From NCBI GenBank assembly GCA_020634165.1, contig JACKCF010000001.1, positions 682,001-746,000 of the forward strand: 64,000 bases of DNA, in the 5' to 3' direction. The notes under the pieces were generated by a model, which saw only the letters and a program-made list of their open reading frames with translations, was not told where the DNA came from and did no database searches. This DNA comes from Anaerolineaceae bacterium. GTDB lineage: Bacteria; Chloroflexota; Anaerolineae; Aggregatilineales; Phototrophicaceae. Positions within the stretch are counted from its first letter, which is position 1, and the number at the start of each line of letters is the position of its first letter. Below are positions 7,811-16,339 of this stretch, in pieces. Both the position numbers and the translations under genes were made by a program.

Positions 7811-8793
7811 AAGTATCCGAATTCCTTTAGGTGGGCTTCTAGTTCGGTCCAGTCGTGCTCGTTCTGGCGCTCATCATGATCGCCATAAAGGATGCGTTCC
7901 CCAAACTCAACCACTTCCTGCAAATCCCATTCGAGCGTGTAATAGTGCATGACACGGGCGTCCAGTTCAGGATAGTCCATCATATTCTGATAATTTTCCA
8001 TCGCCATTGGCCACTGCTTCAGGAAGAAAAGGTCACGCTCCGGCGGGGCCATGATGGGGGCATCCCAGTCAATCAGATACACATTGTTATCTGGGCTGAC
8101 GATCACATTGCCGCTGCTGGGGTCGCCATGACATAGTACGAAATTATCGATTAGCGTCTGATCACTGCGCAAGACCTTCGCCAGCGTGACGAACTGCGCC
8201 GCTCGCTTCTTAAGTTCTGGGTAGAGCTGCTTCAAAGCATCGGCGGTTTGCTGCTGCCAGCGATTAAGCCCACTGCGGTCGAATTCCGTACCCCGTATAT
8301 CGCTCAGCATATTGCCCAGCTTCCGTGCGAATTGCAGCGAAAAGCGCTCGACAGGGGGGCGCTCATCGGCATGGAGTTTGCAGCGGTGCAGCGTCGCGAT
8401 CAATGACCCTAGCTTACGTTGAAGGAGTTCTGTCAGGGGCATATCATAAGCGGGCGTGCCGTCAATAAACGGCACCAGAATCGCGTCATAGTCGCCAAGC
8501 TGGTTGATATACTCGCCCGTTGTCGCCCTTACAGGCGGTTCACTGATCTGACGAATGCCATAATCATAATACAGTGCCATGTGCGTATTGATGATCTGCT
8601 GATCGAAGCTGCCAGAGGCACATAAATGGGGCTGCTTCAGCTTAAGCATGTATGTGGCATCAGCGGTATGGATATTGTAGATCCACCCGCATTCACCATA
8701 GGGTAAAAAGCGCGCTCGCTCTGGCTTCAGATTGTAATGATCCACCAACCAGCGGCCAAGCTGGCGCTTATCGATGTTGGCCTGTGTTTTCAT
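7807..8793 (-). CDS. APH-family phosphotransferase
   Basis: A 328-residue protein when started at the ATG at 8793 (MKTQANIDKRQLG). The kinase-like APH fold is shown by CHGDPSSGN, the HxDxxxxN catalytic loop with its Asp base, and VYLIDWDAP, the metal-binding IDWD. Relatives phosphorylate aminoglycosides, choline, homoserine or other small alcohols. The overlap with a threonine-synthase-like gene makes a small-molecule (for instance homoserine-like) substrate attractive, but that is only inference. The frame stays open upstream (TTG at 8823, ATG at 8817), but TACAAT at 8806-8801 lies just seven bases before the ATG at 8793 and would make a leaderless message starting there. Confidence 0.75.
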   Translation of the reverse strand: MKTQANIDKRQLGRWLVDHYNLKPERARFLPYGECGWIYNIHTADATYMLKLKQPHLCASGSFDQQIINTHMALYYDYGIRQISEPPVRATTGEYINQLGDYDAILVPFIDGTPAYDMPLTELLQRKLGSLIATLHRCKLHADERPPVERFSLQFARKLGNMLSDIRGTEFDRSGLNRWQQQTADALKQLYPELKKRAAQFVTLAKVLRSDQTLIDNFVLCHGDPSSGNVIVSPDNNVYLIDWDAPIMAPPERDLFFLKQWPMAMENYQNMMDYPELDARVMHYYTLEWDLQEVVEFGERILYGDHDERQNEHDWTELEAHLKEFGYL

Positions 8794-8800
8794 ATGTTTG

Positions 8801-8808
8801 ATTGTAGC
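8801..8808 (-). promoter_or_regulatory. Candidate -10 element, leaderless start
   Basis: GCTACAAT on the minus strand, ending seven bases before the ATG at 8793. It fits the GCTATA(A/C)T motif seen at other starts in this window. Confidence 0.35.
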
Positions 8809-8913
8809 GTATTCCATGCTCAACCACAGTCCCGCCCAGGTACCATAACAGGAACCCGAACAGGCTGTTGCCCTCCCTTATGCCCCTAAACACGCTTCGT
8901 TGTTACATTGATG

Positions 8914-10140
8914 TTATACAAGCTTCCCAAACAAAGCAAGCAAACTATGCAGTACGACGTTCGCGCCGTTGACCATATCGTCGGGACGTGTATATTCGGC
9001 TGGGTTATGGCTGATGCCATCGACGGAAGGCACAAATAGCATACCTGCCGGGGCCACCTGGGCGATGCTCTGTGCATCATGACCGGCAAAACTCAGCAGA
9101 CGCATGCTGCCCAGGTCAAGCTGTGTGCAGGCTGTTTCCACTGCCTGAACGACCAGATCGCTCATAGGTGCCGGATGGATCGACGCGGCATTTTCAACGG
9201 TGAGCGATAGGTTATCAGTGTTGGTGACTTCGTGGGCCAGTTGCAGCAGATCAGCGGCCATATTGTCCATGGCTTCATCGCTGCCATGCCGGAACTCCAT
9301 CGCCAGCACGACCTCACCTGGTACAATATTGAACGCGCCCGGATGTGCTTCAATCATGCCGAAGTTGACCACCCCTGGCGTATAGTGCTTCATGATGTGG
9401 TCTTTGGCCTTCTGGATGAATTCTGTTGCGGCCCACAACGCATCGGCACGTTCAGTCATTGGTGTTGTGCCGGCGTGGGCCGCCTGCCCGTAAAAATGCA
9501 GCGAGTACGACCGAATCCCAACCAGTGCAGTCACCGCACCAATATCGGTGCCACCTGCCAACAGCCGCTTGCCTTGTTCGATGTGCAGTTCCAGGTACGC
9601 CGCGATGTCATCGCGTTTGGCATTCATCACGCCTGCTTCGGTCAGGCCTGCCCGATCCATGCTGCTGATGAGATGCGACCTGCCACCGCGCGGGTTCTCA
9701 AACTCGCTCGGCTTGATTTGCCCAACGACCGCCCGACTGCCCATCAGGCCCAGCAGCGTGCCTTCTTCATCCGTAAAGTTGACCAGTTCAAGCGAAAGGG
9801 GTGGCAGATTGCCGCTCTCTTTGATAACGCGGATCGCTTCCAGGCTGGCCAGGACCCCCAGCGCGCCGTCAAATCGGCCACCGTCAGGCACACTATCCAG
9901 ATGGCTGCCTGTGAGAATGACGCGGCTGTCGTCCGCGCCAATCAATCGCCCGAACTGATTGCCTGCTGTATCCTGGCTGTAAACCAGACCCGCGGCTTCA
10001 ATCCGCTCCTTAAGCCAGTTACGCGCGGCCATATCGGGTTCTGATAATGCCGGACGCGAGACACCGCCGTCGTTAGTCGCACCAAATTGGGATACTGCTT
10101 CAAAGTCACTCAAAAATCGCTCACGGTTGATCTGGAGCAT
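8914..10140 (-). CDS. M20-family amidohydrolase (carbamoyl-amino-acid / allantoate hydrolase type)
   Basis: A 408-residue metallo-amidohydrolase of the hydantoinase/carbamoylase group, the normal length. Two-metal ligands can be read in order: His in GSHLDSVPDGG, Asp in GGRFDGALG, Glu in NFTDEEG, His in YLELHIEQG and His in GISHNPAEY. The YGQAAHAGTTPM segment belongs to the lid/dimerisation domain and contributes substrate-binding residues. Members hydrolyse N-carbamoyl-L-amino acids, allantoate or ureidoglycolate to release ammonia and CO2 in the cytoplasm. No other purine- or pyrimidine-degradation gene is next to it, so the exact substrate is open. It appears monocistronic. Confidence 0.85.
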   Translation of the reverse strand: MLQINRERFLSDFEAVSQFGATNDGGVSRPALSEPDMAARNWLKERIEAAGLVYSQDTAGNQFGRLIGADDSRVILTGSHLDSVPDGGRFDGALGVLASLEAIRVIKESGNLPPLSLELVNFTDEEGTLLGLMGSRAVVGQIKPSEFENPRGGRSHLISSMDRAGLTEAGVMNAKRDDIAAYLELHIEQGKRLLAGGTDIGAVTALVGIRSYSLHFYGQAAHAGTTPMTERADALWAATEFIQKAKDHIMKHYTPGVVNFGMIEAHPGAFNIVPGEVVLAMEFRHGSDEAMDNMAADLLQLAHEVTNTDNLSLTVENAASIHPAPMSDLVVQAVETACTQLDLGSMRLLSFAGHDAQSIAQVAPAGMLFVPSVDGISHNPAEYTRPDDMVNGANVVLHSLLALFGKLV

Positions 10141-10501
10141 TTTATTGTCCTGTCTGTAGAGATTTGTCTTCTAAGAATAAACAAGCCGCTAAAAAAGCAT
10201 TACGCTGATGATAACACGGCCTGACGTCCTTGCCGCAATCCGGCGCTGCCTGTAAGATGCCTGTATCATGTGAGCTTTGCTTAAGCCAACGGCTGGATTT
10301 TGGGAATTTGCAATCGAGTAAGCGAGAGCTTTCGGCTCTTAGCTTCCAACGTTGAAAGCATCTTTTGGCTGACTGCTGACTGCTGATGGCTCGTTGCCTA
10401 GAGTGTCGTGTTATCGTATTGCCAAAAAGTGGCGTCTTGCTTATCCAAAACTTGCATAATTCGCCGATAGCTTATTGATGAACCTTATTGGAGTAGACAA
10501 A
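10141..10501. other. Intergenic region with heptamer repeats
   Basis: Divergent promoter region for the M20 hydrolase and the exonuclease gene. It contains a heptamer run at 10366-10393 and a small hairpin (AGAGC/GCTCT near 10326-10340). A weak plus-strand promoter, TTGCCA (10419-10424) and TATCCA (10442-10447) 17 bp apart, may serve the exonuclease. No gene is seen. Confidence 0.45.
10366..10393. repeat. Heptamer tandem repeat
   Basis: TGGCTGA, CTGCTGA, CTGCTGA, TGGCTCG in perfect 7-bp register, related in style to the runs at 5173 and 6592. Confidence 0.55.
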
Positions 10502-11269
10502 ATGCGGTTATACGCATGGAACGTAAATGGTATTCGTGCCGTCCAGAAAAAGGGCTTCTTGGATTGGCTGCAATCAGAAAAACCGGACATCCTGGGTGTG
10601 CAGGAAACCAAAGCCCATCCTGAGCAGCTTGACGAGGAGCTGCGCAATCCTGAAGGCTATTACACCTATTGGGCCAGTGCCAGTACGAAGAAGGGCTACA
10701 GCGGTGTCGCCCTCTATTCGCGCATAGCACCCAAGAATGTCTATCTCGGCCTGGATCGTGAGGAATTCGATCAGGAAGGGCGTACCATCGTCGCTGAGTA
10801 TGATGACTTCGTCTTTATCACGGCCTATTTCCCCAATGGCAGCCGCGATCACAGCCGTGTGCCCTATAAGATGAGCTACAAAGCCCACTTCCTCGACTAT
10901 TGCAACAACCTGCAAAAACAGGGTAAGCCTGTCATCTTCTGTGGCGATGTCAACACGGCCCACAACGAGATCGACCTGGCCCGCCCCAAACAGAACGTCA
11001 AAACCACTGGCTTTTTACCAGAAGAACGCGCCTGGATGGACGACCTTGTCGGCCAGGGCTACCTGGATACTTTCCGTATGCTCAATCCAGAACTCGAAGG
11101 GGCTTATAGCTGGTGGTCTAACCGCAGCGGCGCTCGTGAAAATAACGTGGGCTGGCGTATCGACTACTTCTTCGTCTCGCCCGATCTCAAAGACCGCGTG
11201 GTCGATGCCAAAATCCACACCGACATCATGGGCAGCGATCACTGTCCTATCAGCCTGACGCTCAAATAG
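10502..11269 (+). CDS. xthA: Exodeoxyribonuclease III
   Basis: A 255-residue protein of the ExoIII/AP-endonuclease family. Motifs in order: MRLYAWNVNGIRA at the N-terminus, DILGVQETKA with the metal-binding Glu, GYSGVALYS, the catalytic region FCGDVNTAHNEIDLA (Asp and Asn), WRIDYFFVS and GSDHCPISL with the final catalytic Asp-His pair. It cleaves DNA at abasic sites and degrades duplex 3' ends in base-excision repair. The start at 10502 is preferred over TTG 10475 or ATG 10478 because TGGAG lies eight bases before it and the family begins with this MRLYAWN motif. An intrinsic terminator follows. Confidence 0.93.
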   Translation: MRLYAWNVNGIRAVQKKGFLDWLQSEKPDILGVQETKAHPEQLDEELRNPEGYYTYWASASTKKGYSGVALYSRIAPKNVYLGLDREEFDQEGRTIVAEYDDFVFITAYFPNGSRDHSRVPYKMSYKAHFLDYCNNLQKQGKPVIFCGDVNTAHNEIDLARPKQNVKTTGFLPEERAWMDDLVGQGYLDTFRMLNPELEGAYSWWSNRSGARENNVGWRIDYFFVSPDLKDRVVDAKIHTDIMGSDHCPISLTLK

Positions 11270-11293
11270 TTGCTAAACACCTTCACCATCGTC

Positions 11294-11326
11294 AAGGGGC
11301 ATGGATATGCCGTGCCCTTTTATTTA
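11294..11326 (+). terminator. Intrinsic terminator of the exonuclease gene
   Basis: AAGGGGCA pairs with TGCCCTTT across a loop that can itself fold (GGCAT/ATGCC), followed by TTTATTT. Confidence 0.6.
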
Positions 11327-11333
11327 GGGGTAG

Positions 11334-12566
11334 CTATGCTGTCACTCTTTTTCGCTTGGGGGACTTGAATACGAAGATGAATATGAATACACCCAGGAAA
11401 CCAAGCCCACCCCAGAACAGAAACGGTGTGCTGAGTCCGTAGATGGCGAGACTATTGCCAATCGGAGGCGATAGGGACATGCCGACGCTGCGAATCGTAT
11501 TGGCGAAGCCCAGGGCCGTTCCGGCGTAAAGGTGGCCCACACCATCAACTTCCATCACAGTCGCATTCAATATGGCCATGAAGCTGTCAAAGACCAGTCC
11601 GGTTGCTGCAATAACGATCAGAATCAGATTATCCGGTACAAATGCCAGCGATCCGATGCCTGTTGCCAGGATCAAAGCGGCTACAGCTAAGAAACCGCGC
11701 CGTATTTGCAGGCGATCTGATAGCGTCGAAAGCGGCACAACACCGATCAGACTGGCCAGGAAGAACGCCGACAGCGCCTGATCGGCAGCCAGTTCTGGCC
11801 AGCCGATGTCCTTCAGGTAAGTCGGCATATATCCCGTGAATCCCCGGAAGCAGGCGCCAATACCCAGGCCAGCCAACCCCAGTATCCAGACGTTCCGCAG
11901 GCTGATGACATGGCGCAGGTTATTCATGAGCGATGTGGTTTGTGAATGTGTGTCACCCTGATGTTTTTTCTCACTGGCAGTTGCAACAAACCAGATCACA
12001 CTGAATGCAATCGCGATGATGCCGTAGAAGATCAACACCTGCCGCCAGCCACCGAGCGCAGGCATAATCACACTGGTACTCAGCAGCGGGCCGAGCATCA
12101 GGCCCGTGGCGAATCCCGCTGATGTGATGCCGCTGGCCATGCCCAGGCGTTCCGGCGGCATCCACTGCCGAATCACCTTGAAGATGACAATCGGAATAAT
12201 CATCTGGAATGCGCTCATCAGGATAGTTGCCAGCAGCAGAGTGGTGAAGTCGGTCGCAAAGCCGCGCATCATGCCGAAAATGCCCGTCAGCAGGCAGACG
12301 GATACCAGCGTCCGCCGAGTGCCGAAGCGGTCCCCAAGGATGCCTCCAAGCAGCGAGAAGAAGATCCCCATCAGCGATTGTGCACCCCACACGGTGCCGA
12401 TTTCCACCAGCGTCAGGTTAAGATCGGCGCTGATGACGGTGAACATCGGCGGCAGCGACATGGTCGGCAGTGTGCTGACGAATAAAGGCGTCAGTGCGCA
12501 CAACGCCAGCATCAGCCAGCGATAATGGGTCATTTTCGGCTGCGAGTCTGAAATCGTGGAAGTCAT
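11334..12566 (-). CDS. MFS transporter (12-helix permease)
   Basis: A 410-residue major facilitator with about twelve hydrophobic segments and the characteristic cytoplasmic loop 2-3 motif as GGILGDRFGTRRT. The central loop (residues about 195-210, ATASEKKHQGD) is charged. Overall it resembles CynX/NimT-like and nitrate/oxalate-type permeases, but nothing in the sequence fixes the substrate. It converges with the exonuclease gene. A minus-strand -10 (TATAAT, 12611-12606) lies about 40 bp before the start, and GGGGCC sits close to the ATG. It has no operon partner; the upstream gene on the same strand ends about 250 bp away. Confidence 0.82.
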   Translation of the reverse strand: MTSTISDSQPKMTHYRWLMLALCALTPLFVSTLPTMSLPPMFTVISADLNLTLVEIGTVWGAQSLMGIFFSLLGGILGDRFGTRRTLVSVCLLTGIFGMMRGFATDFTTLLLATILMSAFQMIIPIVIFKVIRQWMPPERLGMASGITSAGFATGLMLGPLLSTSVIMPALGGWRQVLIFYGIIAIAFSVIWFVATASEKKHQGDTHSQTTSLMNNLRHVISLRNVWILGLAGLGIGACFRGFTGYMPTYLKDIGWPELAADQALSAFFLASLIGVVPLSTLSDRLQIRRGFLAVAALILATGIGSLAFVPDNLILIVIAATGLVFDSFMAILNATVMEVDGVGHLYAGTALGFANTIRSVGMSLSPPIGNSLAIYGLSTPFLFWGGLGFLGVFIFIFVFKSPKRKRVTA

Positions 12567-12605
12567 GCGGCCCCGTTACGGATGAGGAATTAATGATGAT
12601 CAGCC

Positions 12606-12611
12606 ATTATA
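12606..12611 (-). promoter_or_regulatory. Candidate -10 element for the MFS gene
   Basis: TATAAT on the minus strand, in the context GGGTATAATGGC, about 40 bp before the ATG at 12566. No convincing -35. Confidence 0.4.
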
Positions 12612-12680
12612 CCCATTCGTACGAGGTAATGGTCTTAACCCGATTGCAGAGGGTTTTGCAGAGGACTCATTAAAAGTCGT

Positions 12681-12704
12681 AGTGGCAAGGCATGCCTTGC
12701 CACT
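12681..12704. repeat. Perfect 24-bp palindrome centred on GCATGC
   Basis: The half-site AGTGGCAAGGCA is followed directly by its exact complement. There is no T-run on either side. Its GCATGC centre and length recall the palindrome broken by the IS at 955-2140. Confidence 0.6.
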
Positions 12705-12813
12705 TACAGGTGATCGATGATTTTGATGCTTATCAGTGCTGCTGCATGTGCTCTCTGAAGCGCTGCTCATTCCGACCTGCACTTCTGTACGCTTTGCTAT
12801 AGCAGCATACCGA

Positions 12814-13521
12814 TTATGGAATCTCGCAAATGTAAAAGAAAGCGGTGACGGTGCTTGTAGGGTCGCTGGCAATGCAGCCACCGATCTGGTTAAACATATC
12901 GTCGGAAAACCAGACATCACCAAAATTAACCATCGCCACACCATAAGTTCGAATTCTGCTGCTGTTCATGATGACGCTGCCGCCTTCGTTGTATATCGGG
13001 TAGCCGGATTCCGCATCGCTGGCGATGTCAGAGATTGTCACATGGTCTGTTGTGAGAATTGACCCTGGGGTCAGGTAGATGCCAAAGCGGCGGCTGTTGG
13101 TGATATGCAGCGATATAAGAGTTAATGAGGCATCTTTTTCCAGATAAAATAGGCGTTCAGCATATTGCTTACCGTCGATAGTCACTAACGATGCATTTTC
13201 ACTCTCAGGCTGCCCAATGATCGTCACATCGCCCCGAATGTTCAGCCCCGTGAGCAGCTCGATGTCTTCCGAGCAGGTGAATATTAGCGGAATTTCCGCT
13301 TCGGCATAGGTATCGATCATGATCTGCATGGTGGTCGGGTCGCAGATGCCATCGCGCGGGCTGATGGCGCGTCGGGTTGGCTTGGCGGCTACCAGTGAAT
13401 CCGATGATACCGGAACGCCAAGTGCCACAATCAACCCAATCAGCAGCAGTAAAATCATGGCACCGAGCAGAAATGAGAGTGTACGATTGCGTTGTCTGCG
13501 TTTGGCTTTTTGCTTGCCCAT
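12814..13521 (-). CDS. Membrane-anchored protein with beta-helix-like outer part
   Basis: A 235-residue protein starting at ATG 13521 (MGKQKAKRRQRN), where GAGGG about ten bases upstream supports this choice; the frame extends to 13614 without a better signal. A short basic cytoplasmic start is followed by one long hydrophobic helix (about 16-38). The outer part shows repeated short beta segments typical of parallel beta-helix or polymorphic outer-protein repeats: DVTIIGQ, SLVTIDGK, ASLTLISLHITN, GIYLTPGSILTTDHVTISD, GSVIMNSSRIRTYG. Such folds often bind polysaccharide, but no catalytic site is apparent. The chain stops soon after a repeat strand, so it may be shortened. Confidence 0.55.
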   Translation of the reverse strand: MGKQKAKRRQRNRTLSFLLGAMILLLLIGLIVALGVPVSSDSLVAAKPTRRAISPRDGICDPTTMQIMIDTYAEAEIPLIFTCSEDIELLTGLNIRGDVTIIGQPESENASLVTIDGKQYAERLFYLEKDASLTLISLHITNSRRFGIYLTPGSILTTDHVTISDIASDAESGYPIYNEGGSVIMNSSRIRTYGVAMVNFGDVWFSDDMFNQIGGCIASDPTSTVTAFFYICEIP

Positions 13522-13635
13522 AGGACAGTCCCTCATCCACCTGCGTATGACCCAAGTATATCGCACTTCCATGCTGGAACGATTTGGTACGTAGGTTGGA
13601 CGTGGGCCAGTCACCCGCCGCGCGGATACGCGATC

Positions 13636-14817
13636 TCAGTTATCCGATGGCTCAGGCACTTCTGTGATGGGGTCGTTGGTCAGCATGCGTTCCAGCGCAT
13701 TTGATGACGGATAGCCATTGTTGCCTTGTTTGGCGCGCCCAATCGGGAAAGGGTCAATCGCGCCAGAGGTTGCGCCCATCATGCGTTGGATAGCGATCAT
13801 TTCCTGGGTGGTCAGGGTCGCCATTGTGCCATGCTCGTTGTCATTTTCATGGGTGCCGAACGCCCGATGGAAAGCAATCCGCTGGAATTGAACGCTCGAC
13901 ATGTTGGCGACGATCAGCGCATTGGGGTTAAAACCATGTGGCAGCAGGTCTTTTTGCTGGATGAGTAAAATGCTGGTGAGCAGCAGCCCCGTACCCAGCC
14001 ATTGTCCGGCTGTCAGCGTTTCGCCCAGCACGACGGCAGCCAGGACCAGCGCAACGGCAATTTCGGTGATGCCCAGGATAGCCGTCTGCATACCCCCCAG
14101 GAACTTGACGCTGGCGAACATCGCCAGTCGGCTGAGGGCCGTTGTCAGGCCTAGCAGTGCCACCGGAACAATCGTCGCTTCAAAGACAGTCGCCGTCAGC
14201 GGCGGGCTGACTGCCAGCCATACCATCGTTACCACGACGCCCATTGTCGTCAATGTGTACAGCGTGAAGGTGAATGATGGCATTTCATACAAGATATACT
14301 GGCTGAGGATAACTGTCGCCGCGAACATCAGCGCATTCGCCAGCATCAGCCCGACGCCCAGCCAGTTGAGATTGCCACCCAGGCCCGTAATCATGGTCAA
14401 TGCGGTCATAGCCATCAAAACCCGTATCAGGGTGCGGCTGGTCGCTCGCTGGCCACCAATCCGCGATAGCAGTACCGCAAATGCCAGATACGACCCATTG
14501 ATGAGCTGCACCAGCGACGCATCCAGAATTTCCAGGCCGCCATAATAAAACAAGGAGCCAACGCCGTTGATTGTCCCGATGATGATGCAGCCCAGCAAAC
14601 CGGCAGGATAGATATAGATATAACGTCGCAGGAACAGGAGATATACGATCCACAGCAGCAGCACTGCCAGGATCGTGCGCAGGGCCGCGACAGTAAACCC
14701 GTCCGCACCTGCGGCGATTGCGATTTTGCCAAAAATAGGAGCCATGCCCAGGAAGAGCGGCGTCGCAAAAGCGGCTGAAATGCCGCGAAAGTTAATCGGT
14801 TGAGAATCATCATTCAT
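13636..14817 (-). CDS. DMT-superfamily (EamA-type) permease with cytosolic tail
   Basis: A 393-residue protein. Residues 10 to about 290 hold ten hydrophobic helices arranged as two EamA repeats, the second ending at GLLLTSILLIQQ. EamA proteins export or exchange metabolites such as amino acids or nucleotides. An uncommon feature is a roughly 100-residue hydrophilic tail (from KDLLPHGFNPN to the end) with no recognised domain. The gene stop is close to the start of the beta-helix-like gene and both are on the minus strand. The kinase gene upstream ends only 24 bp from this start, so it may be read through from the signalling locus. Confidence 0.75.
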   Translation of the reverse strand: MNDDSQPINFRGISAAFATPLFLGMAPIFGKIAIAAGADGFTVAALRTILAVLLLWIVYLLFLRRYIYIYPAGLLGCIIIGTINGVGSLFYYGGLEILDASLVQLINGSYLAFAVLLSRIGGQRATSRTLIRVLMAMTALTMITGLGGNLNWLGVGLMLANALMFAATVILSQYILYEMPSFTFTLYTLTTMGVVVTMVWLAVSPPLTATVFEATIVPVALLGLTTALSRLAMFASVKFLGGMQTAILGITEIAVALVLAAVVLGETLTAGQWLGTGLLLTSILLIQQKDLLPHGFNPNALIVANMSSVQFQRIAFHRAFGTHENDNEHGTMATLTTQEMIAIQRMMGATSGAIDPFPIGRAKQGNNGYPSSNALERMLTNDPITEVPEPSDN

Positions 14818-14841
14818 GGGCAGCGACCGTGCTGGCTGTTG

Positions 14842-16161
14842 TTAGTTGGCCACGTCTTGGACGACACTGGCAGAATACGGTTTGCGTTGCTTCTGGTTGA
14901 CAGCTTCAGGATGCTCAATCGGCAGTTCGACGAAGAACTCACTCCCCGGTAACGTTTGCGGGTCATGACCTTCGCTCTGTACCCAGATTTTACCGTGATG
15001 TGCTTCGATAATACCGCTACAGATAGAAAGTCCCAACCCCAGACCACCACCGTTGTAGGCGGTCTTGCTGGTGGAGTGCAGTTGAATATCGCCGGTAATG
15101 TGCATCCGCTTAAAGATGGATGCCTGATTTTCCGATGAAATGCCAATGCCTGTGTCGCGCACACTGAACTGAATCAGGTCGGTGTTATAAGCACAATTCA
15201 GGTAAACCTGGCCGCCATCAGGAGTGTACTTAATCGCATTGCTAACCAGATTGCGAATGGCAACGTAGATCATTTCTGGGTCGACATAGGCTTCTGTGGG
15301 CCAGTCCGTCTGACGGAAATGAAGCTGTATACGGCGCATCTGCATGGCTTCTCTGTAGCTGTCGATCACAGCCATGACCAGTTCCGCCAGGTTGGTTTCT
15401 CGCACATTCAGTTCAATGCGGTTGACGATTATACGGCTGGTCGTCAGGATTTCTTCAACAACCACCTGCATCCGGTCAACCGAATCAGCCAGCCCATTGA
15501 ACAGCATCTGTGTATTTTCGTCTTCCATCACATGGCTTAACTCAGGAGAATCAATCATCAGCCGCATATAGCCTGTGATGAGCGTTAGCGGTGTGCGCAG
15601 TTCGTGGGAAGCCAGTTGAATGAAATCGTCTTTGGTGCGGTCCAGTTCCGTCAGCTCGCGATTGCTCTCTTCCAGCTCACGGATGCGGCCCTCAAGCCGA
15701 CTGACGACATCGCGCAGGTAAACCATACGTGCCATTTCAAGCTGGCCCGTATCACTGACAACGCCATCACGTCCGCCCTTCATAAAATAATCGACATGTT
15801 CGACCAGCGTGGATGTATCGATGGGTTTTTCGATAAACCCAGTCATGCCCACCGCTAGGCTGAGGGCACGTTCTTCCATGGTGATGTTATCGGACAGGCC
15901 GACGATTGGGGTATGGACGAAGCGGCGATCCGAGCGCAGCATGACAGCCAGTTCGCGTCCGGTCATATCCGGTAGGTAGATGCCTGTGATGACCATATCC
16001 GGACGTTCGCGGCGGGCGACATCCAGGCCATCTACCGCGCGCCGAGCGCCGAGCAGACGATATCCGGACGCCTTGAGGCTCTCGTAAAGCGCCCGTACAG
16101 CGATCATATCGTCGTCTATTATGAGTATCGTGCGCGGACGGTCAAACACTGCCTTGTCCAA
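14842..16161 (-). CDS. Histidine kinase with N-terminal degenerate receiver
   Basis: A 439-residue soluble protein: receiver-like domain (about 10-125), coiled coil (150-180), HisKA with H186 in FIQLASHELRTPL, and HATPase_c with N-box LVSNAIKYTPDGG, DTGIGIS and GLGLGLSICSG. The receiver retains the acidic pocket (D16-D18) and K112 in EKPID, but the phosphoacceptor position is Gly60 (MVITGIYLPDM), so it cannot be phosphorylated in the usual way and may act as a protein-binding pseudo-receiver. The start at 16161 is a TTG without a clear ribosome site, so the N-terminus is uncertain. It is the last gene of the signalling series, downstream of the threonine synthase-receiver fusion. Confidence 0.85.
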   Translation of the reverse strand: MDKAVFDRPRTILIIDDDMIAVRALYESLKASGYRLLGARRAVDGLDVARRERPDMVITGIYLPDMTGRELAVMLRSDRRFVHTPIVGLSDNITMEERALSLAVGMTGFIEKPIDTSTLVEHVDYFMKGGRDGVVSDTGQLEMARMVYLRDVVSRLEGRIRELEESNRELTELDRTKDDFIQLASHELRTPLTLITGYMRLMIDSPELSHVMEDENTQMLFNGLADSVDRMQVVVEEILTTSRIIVNRIELNVRETNLAELVMAVIDSYREAMQMRRIQLHFRQTDWPTEAYVDPEMIYVAIRNLVSNAIKYTPDGGQVYLNCAYNTDLIQFSVRDTGIGISSENQASIFKRMHITGDIQLHSTSKTAYNGGGLGLGLSICSGIIEAHHGKIWVQSEGHDPQTLPGSEFFVELPIEHPEAVNQKQRKPYSASVVQDVAN

Positions 16162-16216
16162 AATCTACTTACAATGAATGCACTACGGATTTGTTGGCTA
16201 AACGCATACTAAGTCT

Positions 16217-16222
16217 ATTATA
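16217..16222 (-). promoter_or_regulatory. Candidate -10 element for the pseudo-receiver kinase
   Basis: TATAAT on the minus strand about 55 bp before the proposed start at 16161; no clear -35. Confidence 0.3.
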
Positions 16223-16270
16223 TGGCCGAATAGCACTGAAATTTTCGTCACTAGGCTTAAGAAATGAACA

Positions 16271-16293
16271 GTGCTACCCATACTGGGTAGCAC
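16271..16293. terminator. Strong hairpin after the threonine synthase fusion gene
   Basis: GTGCTACCC and GGGTAGCAC pair perfectly (9 bp) around a 5-nt loop, 47 bp after the minus-strand stop at 16340. The U-tract is poor, so it may be a weak terminator or a message-stabilising hairpin. Confidence 0.45.
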
Positions 16294-16339
16294 GCTCGTA
16301 TGACGCTCGGTTGCTGTTGAACAGATTTTAGCTGTGACC

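Noticed and set aside
9232..10044. 270-codon plus-strand ORF
   Set aside because: Lies fully antisense to the M20 hydrolase, which has all its metal-ligand motifs; no family signature in the antisense product.
12600..12944. Minus-strand ORF over the palindrome and the end of the beta-helix-like gene
   Set aside because: Overlaps a better gene in another frame and has low-complexity Ser/Thr content without a start signal.
16271..16293. Hairpin taken as a riboswitch for the pseudo-receiver kinase
   Set aside because: It is a simple 9-bp stem, with no further conserved structure; terminator-like use is more likely.
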